Shown piece by piece: positions 27,895-37,227 of a DNA stretch of 37,227 nucleotides; the first letter of the stretch is position 1; the number at the start of each line of letters is the position of its first letter. The notes under the pieces were generated by a model, which was not told the origin of the DNA, searched no databases, and worked only from the letters and a program-made list of their open reading frames with translations. A program made the position numbers and the translations under genes. This DNA comes from Prorocentrum cordatum (taxonomy: Eukaryota > Sar > Dinophyceae > Prorocentrales > Prorocentraceae). Where the stretch lies: the NCBI GenBank assembly GCA_963575745.1, contig CAUYUJ010016061.1:63631-100857 (forward strand), read 5' to 3'.

Positions 27895-28472
27895 AATTTC
27901 CCAGATCATCCTGCAGCCTACAGTTGCCACAAAGAGGAAGCCGCAGACCCAAGGCCTCGGTTACTACGAGGAGCTGATGGAGGCGCCGCGGACAGTTCTA
28001 CGGCTCGAAGGGCTACTCCACCATGTCTACCGGGTCGGCTTAGCTCCATTGGACGCTCAGTACAGCCCGCGCCTCACGCTCGATAAGATGAACGCCAAGC
28101 CTTCAGTTCAAGGATTGCGTACGCTGCACATGTTTTGTCCACTCAGGCGCTGCGGGCACAGTCAACTACACTGCCAGGCTCTTCCTGGACAAGATCAACG
28201 CAGCGACAGTACGACGCAAAGTCTAACTCATCTAACTCTGCAAGTGCTTCGACTCCTACCAAGTGCAGCTCACGCAGTTCATCGCGATGGGCCCAAGGAC
28301 GGACGCGGAGAACAAGGCGGAACCGACGGAGAAGCAGCAGCAGTGAGTCAGCATCCAGGATGCCATTCATCGCGTACTACTTCAGATTTGCGCGGTGGTC
28401 AAGGAGGGCATGGCACCAGCGAGAGTCAGGGATGGCGTGCTGGCTGCCTGGTTTGCAGGACAGTGAATTTGT
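27895..28472 (+). pseudogene. Unassigned retroelement-like remnant
   Basis: A frame from 27587 to 28483 is open, and its first half (LLLAACEDRDDDAKQQIMDE, ILCYGVKKRPKYLTKR) has normal protein composition. Beyond about 28100 the sense seems to move to another frame (AAGTVNYTARLFLDKINAAT, then stops). No reverse transcriptase motifs belonging to the first LINE were found, so that element is truncated here or was interrupted by the second LINE. Confidence 0.3.
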
Positions 28473-29351
28473 ATGGAGGCTGACTGTCTACGCCATGGTC
28501 GGTTTCAAGCTCGGCGCGCACGACGCCGCGAGCTGAGTGAAGGCGCCCGCACTGCGCGGGCGACGGCGGGGGCTAGAGCAAGAGGCACGCGCCAGACTCC
28601 GCCCCCCGATGCCGCTCTTCTTCTTATTCCTCCTCCTCCCCCCGTCTTCTTCGAGGAGCTCGCGTCTGCGATCGCTGCGCTCCGTCGCGAGCTGCAGCAA
28701 GTCAAGGCCGACCTGGCCATCGCGAGTGATGAGTCGGCGGTGGTCGACGCTTCGAAGCATGGCTTCGATGGGAAGGTGGACCCCCGCATGGTTGAGATCT
28801 ACGATTCGCCCCCATCTCCGGCGGCCCCAGTCCAGCCCGCGATCGCGGCCTTCTTTGAGGAGCTGGGCGTCGCGAGCGACAAGCACGAGTTCAAGGGCAA
28901 GAGTGTGGCTCAGCACTTTGAGGTGATCTTCGGTGGGCCTTCGGTCCCCGCGTCTAGGCTGGTCTCTAAGGCTTCGGGGGCTCTTGCTGTTCGCGGTGCG
29001 TGGCGGCTGTTTGATCTTCTGCTACCCGGTGGCATTGCTGCGAAGCTTCAACTTGGCCCCGACAAATCTTCGCGTCATATTGCAACGGAAGTTTCGGGTG
29101 AGAAGATCAAACATGAGCTCATGCAGAAGTACGGCGGCGTCTGGTTCCTGGACAGAGAGCGCGGCGCCATCCCCCACGAGTGGACGGACCTGGTCAAGAT
29201 CGAACCTCAGCCGGCCAGAGCACCCGCCAAGCTCCATTTCAACCGCAATTTGTTCACCAACCCCACGCGCTTCGACCAGCAGGAAGTGGTGGATCTGCTC
29301 ACTCCTGTTGTTGCCGGCGGTCGTGTGGGGCCCGACTGGCGCTTGCTTTAA
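28473..29351 (+). CDS. ORF1-like protein of a LINE-type retrotransposon
   Basis: An uninterrupted 292-codon frame. The N-terminal third is Arg/Ala-rich and low complexity. A short helical stretch follows (FFEELASAIAALRRELQQVK, about residue 58), and then two FFEEL/GVASDKHEFKGKS and GFDGKVDP segments that resemble each other. The last third contains HFEVIF, LGPDKSSRHIATE and LHFNRNLF, in the order I recall for the RNA-binding ORF1-type proteins of dinoflagellate LINEs. It lies directly upstream of the endonuclease and reverse transcriptase of the same element, as ORF1 should. The start is uncertain: the first 45 or so codons may not belong. It may be the least damaged part of the element. Confidence 0.6.
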   Translation: MEADCLRHGRFQARRARRRELSEGARTARATAGARARGTRQTPPPDAALLLIPPPPPVFFEELASAIAALRRELQQVKADLAIASDESAVVDASKHGFDGKVDPRMVEIYDSPPSPAAPVQPAIAAFFEELGVASDKHEFKGKSVAQHFEVIFGGPSVPASRLVSKASGALAVRGAWRLFDLLLPGGIAAKLQLGPDKSSRHIATEVSGEKIKHELMQKYGGVWFLDRERGAIPHEWTDLVKIEPQPARAPAKLHFNRNLFTNPTRFDQQEVVDLLTPVVAGGRVGPDWRLL

Positions 29352-30200
29352 AAACTTCCGGATGGACCTGTGGCCCGGTGGCCTTTCGGATGGCGCTGGC
29401 CATTTCTTGTTGACGACGTGGAATTGCAGGGCTCTGCTGCATTACAAGGGTGCGAGAGCCGCGACTAAGATGTCGCACGTGCGTTCGCTGCGGCCGCAGA
29501 GCTCGATCGTAGCCTTACACGAAGTCCACAGTGACCCTTGCCAGTTCGACCTCGTCTTGCATAAGCTGGCACCCAGTGCTATGGTCAAGTCTTCGCTCTG
29601 TGCTGGTTCCAGCGGCGCACGCGCCGGAGGTGTTGCTACGGTGCTACCGCCAGGTATCGCATGGGCGAATGAATATGTGGAGGCTCCGCTTGTGCGTGGT
29701 CGCGCTCTCCGGCTCCATTTGGTTTTACCACATTGCCAGCTCTACCACTACAAGATGCACAATCATGGCTTGAATGCTGCTCAAGTTCGGTTGGTAACGC
29801 AGCATATTGCGCGGGACAAACAGCGTGTTGACGCAGCTCCTGCATGCTGTTTGTTGGTGGTGCTTAGCGACTTCAACTTCGCCCCGCTTTATGACATGTA
29901 CCTTGATATTCATCTGCACTCTGGCGATGCCGGTGGGGCTGACAGCGATTCCAATGCTCATCTTCGCGCTCCAGCTCCTCGCTGGAAGGAGTTCTGGACT
30001 CACTATTTGAAGTGCTCGGCGAAGCCGGCACGCACTACACCGCGGCCACGAACACAGTCTCATCGATTGACCGTTGTTGGTCTCCCCGGGTGGGTGCTTC
30101 GCCAGCTGAACATGCATTCGACTGTTCAGCGGGCGCCAGAGCGCGCATGCCAGAAGAAGATTAGCTCTCCAGAGAAGAACAATGTTATGGGCGCCACAAG
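29352..30200 (+). pseudogene. LINE ORF2 endonuclease domain, frameshifted
   Basis: EEP endonuclease domain in frame 1. TTWNCRALLH (about 29412) carries the metal-site Asn, IVALHEVHSD (Glu codon at 29521-29523) the catalytic Glu, GGVATVLPPGI the central strand, and VVLSDFNFAP (29868-29876) the Asp-Phe-Asn catalytic motif. The following THYTAATNTVSSIDR block is in another frame (about 30012-30070), after which LTVVGLPGWVLRQL is back in frame 1, so two compensating shifts are present. All three catalytic motifs are retained, unlike in the endonuclease remnant at 26.3 kb. The function in an intact element would be target-site nicking for target-primed reverse transcription. Confidence 0.75.
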
Positions 30201-31560
30201 GCAAGACACTTTTTCTTCACGCTTTGCACTTGGACGGTGGGTCTGCGCTCACCGATGCGATGGACACGCGTCGCTCTAAGGTACAGCATCGGGCCCCGGC
30301 GTTTTCGGCCACGCCCCGAGAGGAAGCCACCGGTAAGACATGCATTCAACGATTCGTTCCGCGGGCTGATCTTCGGGACCTGCCGCCGATTTTGCCACGT
30401 GCGCGGCGTGTACTTCGGCATGCTCGCCCCGCGGCTCCAGGCCTGGATAGACTTCGCCGCGCTGCCTGGCAGGCTCGTGAATTTGGCGCTTCCCTGCTCT
30501 ACGATGCGCTTGCGCGGCAAATGCAAGGCCGCCCCCTCTTGGCAAGCTCCGCGGACACCCCGCGGATATTCGCGCCCGAGGGCGAAGATCTCCCAGACTC
30601 TCGCCGGAACGGCTGCGCGCGCAGGGCGGGCAACCTACGAGTGCTAGGGAGGCTCAGTACTGGTGGCCTCAGTGATCAACGGCTCTCTCACGCGCGCGGC
30701 CTCTGCTGTCGCCCTGCGGGCGCAGCGGGGCTTCGCGGCGAAGCGCTCCTTCGTGGTGGACATTCTGGAGCTCGACGCGGCGGATCGGGTTTACAGCTCG
30801 CGCGCGGCGGCCTTGGAGGCTGCCTATCTTGGCGTCGCTTGATGCGGCGTAGGCGCTTCCGCCCTTGGCCCAGGGCTCCATGCTTTATGTCCTTGATCGG
30901 CTACCCCTTCCACTCATCCTTCGCGATTTCTTGGAGGTATACTACTTGCCGATGTTTGGGAAGGTCATTCTCGAAGGGATGGTTGCCCCTGCCATTGTCG
31001 TCTTGTCCGGCATTGCGCAGGGCTGCCCCGTGCCGGGCCCTCTCGTCGCGACGTCGACTGCGCCATCCGCCAGCGGCATGATTCACTCGACTGGCAATCG
31101 CAGGGCGGGCATCATGCGTTGGTGCGCAGACGACATCGGCGGCGCGCTGAAGGCTTTGCGAGCGCTGCGGCTCGTGTTCTGCGTCCTTAGTATTGCTGCG
31201 CGCGTCGCGCGTCTGATCCTGAAGCCCTCGAAGTGCAACTCGCACCTGTGTTCGCTGCGTTTTCTGATGCGGTTAGAGAGCTCGTGCAAACACAGCTTGC
31301 TGCACTGGTGCCGCAGTGGTACCGATTTCAAATCATCGACTGTCTGAAATACCAGAAGCTGCGGCTTGGACCTGCCGCTGGCGATCTGTGTCAGTGTCGA
31401 GCTCCAGTGGCAGATGTGGTGACTCGTAGCTTGGGCCTGGGGCGGAGTTCCGCTCCTGCTTCGGCGTTAGCCTTACACTGCGCGTCTCTCTGAATTTCGC
31501 GCCTCTCGCACGTCTGCCAGCTGCTCCCGCTGCCCAAGCAGCTGCGATCGAAAGAGTCGG
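30201..31560 (+). pseudogene. LINE ORF2 reverse transcriptase domain, broken by stop and shifts
   Basis: Finger motif QRGFAAKRSFVVDILELD (about 30723, frame 3). Motif A reads LDAA then TAG (30850-30852) then ALPPLAQGSMLYVLDR in frame 1; the catalytic Asp codon is 30841-30843. Next come SGIAQGCPVPGPL (31006-31044, equivalent to the GxxQG(C/D)P motif) and motif C, CADDI (31123-31137), with both Asp codons intact. It continues LKPSKC, then in another frame VFAAFSDAVRELVQTQLAAL and DCLKYQKLRLGPAAGDL. C instead of F/Y before ADD fits dinoflagellate LINE reverse transcriptases as I recall them. The amber stop and at least two frameshifts make it inactive. Confidence 0.8.
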
Positions 31561-33001
31561 GCGTGCTGGCGTCCACATTTCGGTTGCCTTTGGGTGCGAC
31601 GCAGCAGGCTCAGTTCTTGCGCGTTCGCGACTGGGGCGGCCCCCGCATAGACTCTTGGTCTGCCACTTCGCGGGCTGCCCTCGCCAGGGCTGCGTGGATT
31701 ACGTTCGGGATGCGGTCGAGCCTCTTGGCCGACAGTATCGCGAGAACGTCATGGCACACTAGATTTCGCTCCTGGTCGCGATGTTTGGGCATGGTGGTGT
31801 GCTTGCGCGGCTCTCCCCCAGTTTTTGGCGAGTTCCCAGCTTCGTTGAACGTCTTCATGCTGTTCGCGCTTGCTCCGGAGCCCCCGGCGTTGACTGCGAT
31901 TTTCCCCCACGCGAGCGCGAAGTTAGTCAAATGGAGAAGTTGGCAGTTGGCTTATGCCGCTGCGACGTCGACGCCGCCAACGCCGCCGCTGCGACACCTA
32001 CGCCGCTGGCGCGACGCCGACGCCGTCGCGACGCCGACGCAGCCGGCGCCGCCGTCGCAACGCCGACTCCGTCGCGCAGCGCAGCCGGCATGTCAGACTT
32101 GCGACGGCACCTCCGCGGCGATGGCGACGCCGCCGACGCCGCCGGTGCGTCTTTGACTCTGCGCAAGCCCATGTTCCAGCGAGCTGTTCGTCTTGCTCTT
32201 CGTAATCGTTTGTCCTCGCATGCTGCGACGGTGTCGCGGGCGAAAGCGAAGTTTCTGGAGCGGTGCGCTCAGTGCGCGCCCCTGCTCAATGCCATCGACT
32301 GGGGCGCGAAGCGCTTGGAGCCCAGGAGATTGCCCACTTCTTGGACGTGGCCAATTCTGCGGTCGTGGTCCAATGCCTGGATGACGTCGTGGCGGGCGTT
32401 GGGAGACCGTGGCCGCGGGGCTTGCATATTTGGCTGCTGTGCCGACAAGGATCGTCTCAAACATTACGTTGCCTGCAGCATTATTTTCGGGGCGGTTCGG
32501 CGCGCGGTGGAGGCCCCAGACGAGGCCCCTGCTCATCGTCTCGATCGGTTGGGCCTTGGTACTCATCAAAGTAGATTGCAATGCGGATGCGTGGTGGTGG
32601 CCTACCAGCTGCCCCACACGGCTCGCCTCATCGACGCGGACGCTGTGCCGGTCGAGGCGGCCTTCTCGATGGCGAGGCCAGCGGCGAGGAGCCTGCTCCC
32701 TCGCCCGTTCGGCGCCCGCTTGGGCGTCGGTCGGCGGCCCGCGGCGGCGGCGGAGCGGATGCCGCTCGCAAGCCACGGGGCGCTCCTCCTTCTCCCTCCA
32801 TTTCCAGTCGAACGGCAGCAGCTCTGTCCACAGCACACTTTCCTCGCCTGTCCTTGCCGCTGCCATGGGATCGACCCGAGCGCGCCCATTTTTTCTCGCT
32901 GCTTTCCTGCGTTAGGCACCTCGCGCGCAACGCCCCGCCATCAGGCAAACAACTGCATTGTTCTCCGCGTTACGACTTACATCCAGTTCGCTTGTTGGTA
33001 G
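31561..33001 (+). pseudogene. LINE ORF2 C-terminal region with Cys/His motif
   Basis: Sense begins in one frame (STFRLPLGATQQAQFLRVRD, WGGPRIDSW, about 31569-31700) and moves to the 31781-33001 frame. A Cys/His cluster, CIFGCCADKDRLKHYVAC (about 32424-32477), matches the C-x3-C...H-x4-C zinc-binding motif near the C-terminus of LINE ORF2 proteins. Between them a GACGCC/GCCGAC hexamer expansion (31945-32160) encodes Arg, Ala, Asp and Thr runs and looks inserted. A basic, low-complexity tail follows. This marks the 3' part of the second LINE; no poly(A) or tail repeat was seen after it. Confidence 0.6.
31945..32160. repeat. GCCGAC/GCCGCC hexamer expansion
   Basis: Degenerate array of GACGCCG, CGCCGAC and GCCGCCG words within the LINE C-terminal region. 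Confidence 0.8.
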
Positions 33002-33590
33002 CGGATCTTCGGCTCAAATACCACGGATGGAATGGTTTCTCGCTCTCGCCTCGCTTCGATGGCCCAGGCCCCAGCTCCGCACTTTCTTCGTGCATCCAGC
33101 TGCCTATCCCGCTGGCCATCCGCCTTCATCGTCTCCGGGCATTTCCTCCCGTGCACATTCGGGGCAGTCGCCCCTTCCGCCTGCAGGACCAGCGACTGGG
33201 AACGCGCACAGCCAGTGCAACTACAAGTACGCGAACCTTTGGGAGGTGCAGGCGGATAAGAGCGGGGAGGCGCTGGAGGCCTCGGTGGTTGCGTTGCCAG
33301 CGCCCCGAGGGACACCGAAGCGTATCAGGGGAACCTCGTTTCCTATTTTGGAACATGACTTTGACGTTGCCCACGCATTCCATGCAGCTCGGCACGATTG
33401 GGTCCCGATGCGCATTCCTGTTAGACGATCGTGCAATTCGCGGCGTTCAATGCAGTGACAAAACGACGTACGAGGAACATTCCCGATAATGCGCCACGGG
33501 ATGCCCCAGGCACCGAGAGCGCCACAAACGCACGGCGGAAGCATGCACACGCAAACGTGGAAGAACATCCGGGGCAAGCACCCAAAGCGC
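33002..33590. other. Unassigned stretch between retroelements
   Basis: Overlapping frames include one with mixed composition (32958-33458: NLWEVQADKSGEALEASVV). I recognise no domain. It may hold the end of the LINE or the start of the following gag-like element. Confidence 0.4.
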
Positions 33591-35274
33591 CTTGGAAGGC
33601 ACACTTCTCGAGCAGCGCGGCTGGTGGATCCCCGACCTCCAGCGCATCTACGACGCACGGAGGGATATGCAGTCGGGATGGAAGGGCATCGGAGCGGGCA
33701 CGATGTCCGTCAGAAGCTGCATCTCCTGCGTGGACGCAGGCGGCGGCAGCGGCAACATGCGACACCTCTGCGCCTGGGGGCCCGAGCAGCAAGCTCGAGT
33801 GTCCTTCCAGAAATAAGCTTGGGAGGCGATGATATGGTCAGTGGCGAACTCAGACATGAACGGTTTTATGCCAAGAGGCCTGCGTCTTGTCACGCCTCAC
33901 CGACATGGCGCCCGAGCGCGTGGACGACTGGCCACCAGCCGTCTTGACCCAGGGAAGACTCATCAACGACTACCCAGTGCCACCGAGGAACTTTCTGATG
34001 AGCAGCTTGGCCGAACGGTTGGGCCGACTCGGCGAGAAGGAGCGCGCTTCGGCAGTGTCGGCGCCGATGAACTTCAACCGGTCGCCTCGAGAGCGCATCG
34101 ACAACCTGCTCACGCGATTCGACATCCTCCGCAACCAGGCGCAGCAAGCAGGTCAACCCATGATCGGTACGAGGGCTTCAGTTTCCTCCTGGTGCGCGCC
34201 GTTGGCGTGTCGAACATCGCGCTGACAATGATCTTCCATCGCTGCGCCATGGCCTGCACCACCCGGCAACCTCGCCTCGGCGGCCCATTCTGCCCAACAG
34301 CACGCCTTCCTCGCAGGTGCGCCCACGCGAGATCAGGCTCGAGGGCGCCTGCGGCACCGCGGCAAGATCGCGCCAGGACGGCACGGGCCCAGCTGCGCTG
34401 GGAGCGGCACCGAGCCCGCCTGCGCCAGCAGCCGCCGGCAACGCCAACCTGGCGACACCAGCGCGCGGGGCGTCGCCGGCAGCAGGCGTTGACTCTGGCA
34501 CTGGCATCGACACTATCTGCTCGCTCGGCGAAGAACTTGCCGCAAGCGACCCCGAGCTACGCGACGCTCCTGTGGAACATCGCGGTGCGCGCCTCATTCT
34601 GGGCCTGCGAGCGCGCCAAGGCACGTCGGCGCAACTTCAACAAGCGCGAGCCCCCGCGCCGCGTCTGGGGGGCAATCAAACGAAAGGGCACGTGCAAGGG
34701 CAATGGAAAAGTTCACCGCCGCTTCCTTCTTGCACACATGTCCGAAAACGATATCCGGGAGACTCTCGCGGGCCTCGGGAAGGGCAAAGGCAAAGGTGAG
34801 GGGGCGTTCAGGACCACGGGTTCGGGCCGCCAACGCAGCCCCGCGGGCCTCGGCGGGGCGCGTCTCGCGTGCCGCGAGCGCGTCTTTGAGGAGCGCCTCG
34901 TGCGCGACTGCCCCTGGCGCCGGAATCAAGGGCGCATTCTCTTCCTCCACTCTTACGCCCCAGCGCCGCAGCGCCAGCGGCGGCCTTGCCGCGCGCGCCC
35001 CTGCGACAGCAGGGGCCGCCAGGTCCATCCGAGCAGCGGACAGCGCCAGGAGCACGCGCGGCATGAATGGCCAGGGACATTTCCGGAACGCCGCAACCCG
35101 CGGTTCGGGGAAAGGGGGAGGGCGACCCCATGCGGGGCGCCGGCCCCTAGAACGGCGGACAGCCGACCTCGGCAGCACAAGCGCTGCGGCCATCTGCAAC
35201 AACAGCCGCTCCAAGTGCGTCGTCAGACGGCTCTTTGCAGCATGGCGACCACGGCCATCGGTCGCGCTGGGTAG
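33591..35274 (+). pseudogene. Gag-like retrotransposon polyprotein remnant, probably Ty1/copia type
   Basis: Sense moves between frames. AWEAMIWSVANSDMNGFM (about 33820) is in frame 1. From about 33887 frame 2 reads VPPRNFLMSSLAERLG, then SPRERIDNLLTRFDILRNQA. After about 34165 frame 1 resumes with YEGFSFLLVRAVGVSNIAL. DSGTGIDTICSLGEEL (about 34491) is in a third frame, and after about 34595 frame 1 reads FWACERAKARRRNF, RRVWGAIKRKG, then LAHMSENDIRETLAGLGKGK. An LLTRFD block, a helical LLLRAVGV-type block, a basic KRKGKGKG stretch and a following 'msee' segment are as I recall for dinoflagellate copia-like gag regions. Protease, integrase and reverse transcriptase were not found downstream. 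At least three frameshifts make it inactive. Confidence 0.5.
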
Positions 35275-37227
35275 GTGCATCGCCCAGCACTGGCGACGCC
35301 GAACGACGAAGACTGCGACGGGAGTACTCATGAGCCGCGCGCGCAACTCTGCACAACCGGCGCGCCCTGCCACTGCGCCGCCGGCCCGCGCGGCAGCAGC
35401 GAGGGAGGCAGCGCCGCCCGCAGCGGCCCCGGGAACGGCGGCCGCGCTGGCAGCGCCGATAGCTCCAGCAGCTTCCACAGCACCACTGCAAACGACACCG
35501 CAACAGTGGGCCCGAGCGGGCGGCGCGTTCCCACCTGGGGCAAGATCAAGGACGTGACCTGGCAGGCGACCTCAGCGCACATGTCGCCGCGCCCTCGGCG
35601 CCAGCGCCCCGCGTGGATCGAGCTCCACGCGCCGCCGCAATCCGCGCCGGCAGTCACGTCGCCGCCAGCGCCGGGGTCTCCCCAGGAGCTGGCTCTGCTC
35701 AACGAGAAAAGCCCCATCCATGCGAGCCGGCCCGCTGCGGGAGTGGCCACGCGGTTCGCCGGCGCGGCGGCCGATCCGAGCACCGCTCCGGCACCGCCCT
35801 CGACTGCGCGCAGCGACGGCACCTCGACGAGCCCAACATCACGCAGCTATAGCACGTGAGCCCATGCGGCAGAGAGACGAAGAGCAACGTCAGGCCGCGC
35901 AGAGTCGGACAGAAACCCATTATAATCAACCTCTTGCGCTGGCCAATTCACTTGCCGAGCCCCCCCCCCGGGGCGTTTTACAGTGGCGACGATAGGGGGC
36001 GCCCCATCTGCCCCGGGGCCAACGCGTTCTGGGGAGGGCCGCTTCAGCGTTGCCGCCCATGTGAAGACCCACAGGCCCCCGAGCGTGAAGGACGAGTCGG
36101 GCTAGGCCGGCCCAGGACACGGTCGCGCCATTTCACGAGGCAGGCTGACTGTCGAGCACCGCCGAATCGATGCGGCATGCAGACTGAGTGGCGCCCGGCC
36201 GTTCAGCGGCGCCGTCTTCGACGACGCGGGCATCGGCCCGGCGCGGGCAGGCCGAGCTTGGGACCGCGTGGCCGCGTGGAGGGCTTCCTGGAGGACATCA
36301 TTCCAGGCCCGCGTGGCCAGGGCCTTCGGCCGCTGGGAGGGCGCGAGGGGCGCGCTGGTAGCAGGCGCCGGACAAGACGCAGACGGATCGACGGCTTGAG
36401 AGCGCCATCGACGTTCCCGAGGGCGCCGCCGGCACCGCCGAGGTCCGCCATCAGCCCCACTACCTATCACTGGAGGGACTACCAGCAACATCCCCGACCA
36501 CATCCAACACGCGACGCTGGCAGCTCGACGCGAAGTCGAAGGGGCGGAAGACCCGGCCGGGGAGCCCAGATCGAGCTGGAAGCGCTGACAGCCAGCATAA
36601 TATCTACGCTGCCGTCGAGCACGCCGCGGCCGGTCTCGGCCGCGGGCCCCGCGAGCGGCCCCGGCACTTCGAAGCGTAGCGCCAGCGTCGGGGCATCCAC
36701 GCGCAGCGCCACCATTGCCCGCGTAGGCCCTCCCTGGACGACAACGCCACGCTGGGTAGGGGAGGTTGAAGGGGGGGGCATGTGGAGTTGCATCTTGCAT
36801 CTTGGCCCAGGGGTGCGCGAAGCGTTTTTGAGCTCCAACGAGGAAGCGCCCGGCGACTGCGTCGCTAGCGCCCCCCGGACAGCCGCGCTCGACATTTGTG
36901 CCGCCGCGGAGACCGTGGCCACTAGGCGTGACGCCGACCTCCCCCGCCACCTGGATAACGTGCAAATATCTCGAGGGGCGACTGCCCAAATCGCCCAAGG
37001 GCGCACGAAATGCGTTGGACTCCAGACGCGTCTTCAAGTGGACGGGACCACCTGGCGCGGACCAGTTGGCGCCGCGCGACATGGGCGTCGGAGCCCTAAC
37101 AGCGAAGCGGGCGTCGCAGCGCCTGCTGTCCTTGGAGGCGGCGCGTCGCCCAGACAAGGCGCCCCTCGTCGTGGACGTCGAGGTGGCGCTCCTGCGCGGC
37201 ATGCGTGACCTACGCCGAGATGCAGGA
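35275..37227. other. Very GC-rich region open in many frames, unassigned
   Basis: Long frames exist on both strands (plus 35275-35859 and 35856-37208; minus 36102-37202 and others), which is expected at this GC content and argues against choosing one. The 450-codon plus frame is Arg/Pro/Gly-rich. A different plus frame, open from at least 36850 through an ATG at 37081 and off the window end, reads TWITCKYLEGRLPKSPKG and LLSLEAARRPDKAPLVVDVE, and looks more protein-like. By position this may be downstream retroelement polyprotein, but I see no catalytic motif. Confidence 0.35.

Noticed and set aside
36102-37202. Minus-strand frame of 366 codons opposite a plus frame of 450
   Set aside because: Both strands are open because of extreme GC content. 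Neither shows a domain or convincing composition, so no CDS was called.

Overview
The window reads as repeat-dominated nuclear DNA from a GC-rich dinoflagellate alga. A free-living, Prorocentrum-like species is my best guess; no marker gene fixes the genus. The evidence is the retroelement protein style (a reverse transcriptase whose catalytic motif reads C-A-D-D-I, a lysine/glycine-rich GKGKGKG gag-like stretch, an ORF1-like RNA-binding protein), very high GC, long purine/pyrimidine triplet tracts, and no bacterial-style operons or ribosome binding sites. I see no intact, convincing host gene, and no dinoflagellate spliced-leader gene, tRNA or rRNA gene.

Layout. 0-3.2 kb: CT-rich and GGA tracts, a foldback with a GGA core (694-874), a first CTTGGG-type array (1005-1600) and a frame broken by one stop (2583-3179). 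3.4-7.9 kb: a 64-unit ATG triplet array, a TTAA-flanked inverted-repeat element (4608-4804), a dispersed repeat (copy 1), a 0.7 kb TCC tract and a TATG-rich stretch. 7.86-10.5 kb: a tandem segmental duplication (about 1.1 kb offset) of CTTGGG arrays, then a third array; a relative of the third lies inverted at 19.7-20.3 kb. 11.3-13.4 kb: a 64-bp tandem satellite split by CCCAGGAGG and GGA blocks. 14.0-16.75 kb: a dense cluster of inverted-repeat (MITE/foldback-like) elements. 16.8-19.4 kb: G-rich tandem repeats, TA and TTG microsatellites, an 84-bp satellite with a trimeric higher-order period, and an 11-bp minisatellite. 20.5-21.8 kb: one frame open except for a single TGA. 21.5-26.1 kb: pyrimidine/purine tracts in mirror arrangement, an exact 84-bp tandem duplication, the second copy of a 161-bp element and a Stowaway-like element.

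26.3-37.2 kb is the protein-bearing part, and all of it is mobile-element sequence or unrecognised. First comes an endonuclease-domain remnant of one LINE-type retrotransposon (26.28-27.9 kb). Next is an almost complete but decayed second LINE (28.47-33.0 kb) with ORF1-like protein, endonuclease, reverse transcriptase and a C-terminal Cys/His domain in the expected order. Last is a gag-like remnant, probably Ty1/copia type (33.8-35.2 kb), running into very GC-rich DNA open in several frames on both strands. All three retroelements lie on the plus strand and carry frameshifts or stops, so none should make an intact product.

Domain calls rest on motif recognition from memory, not searches. Repeat calls rest on alignments made by eye.
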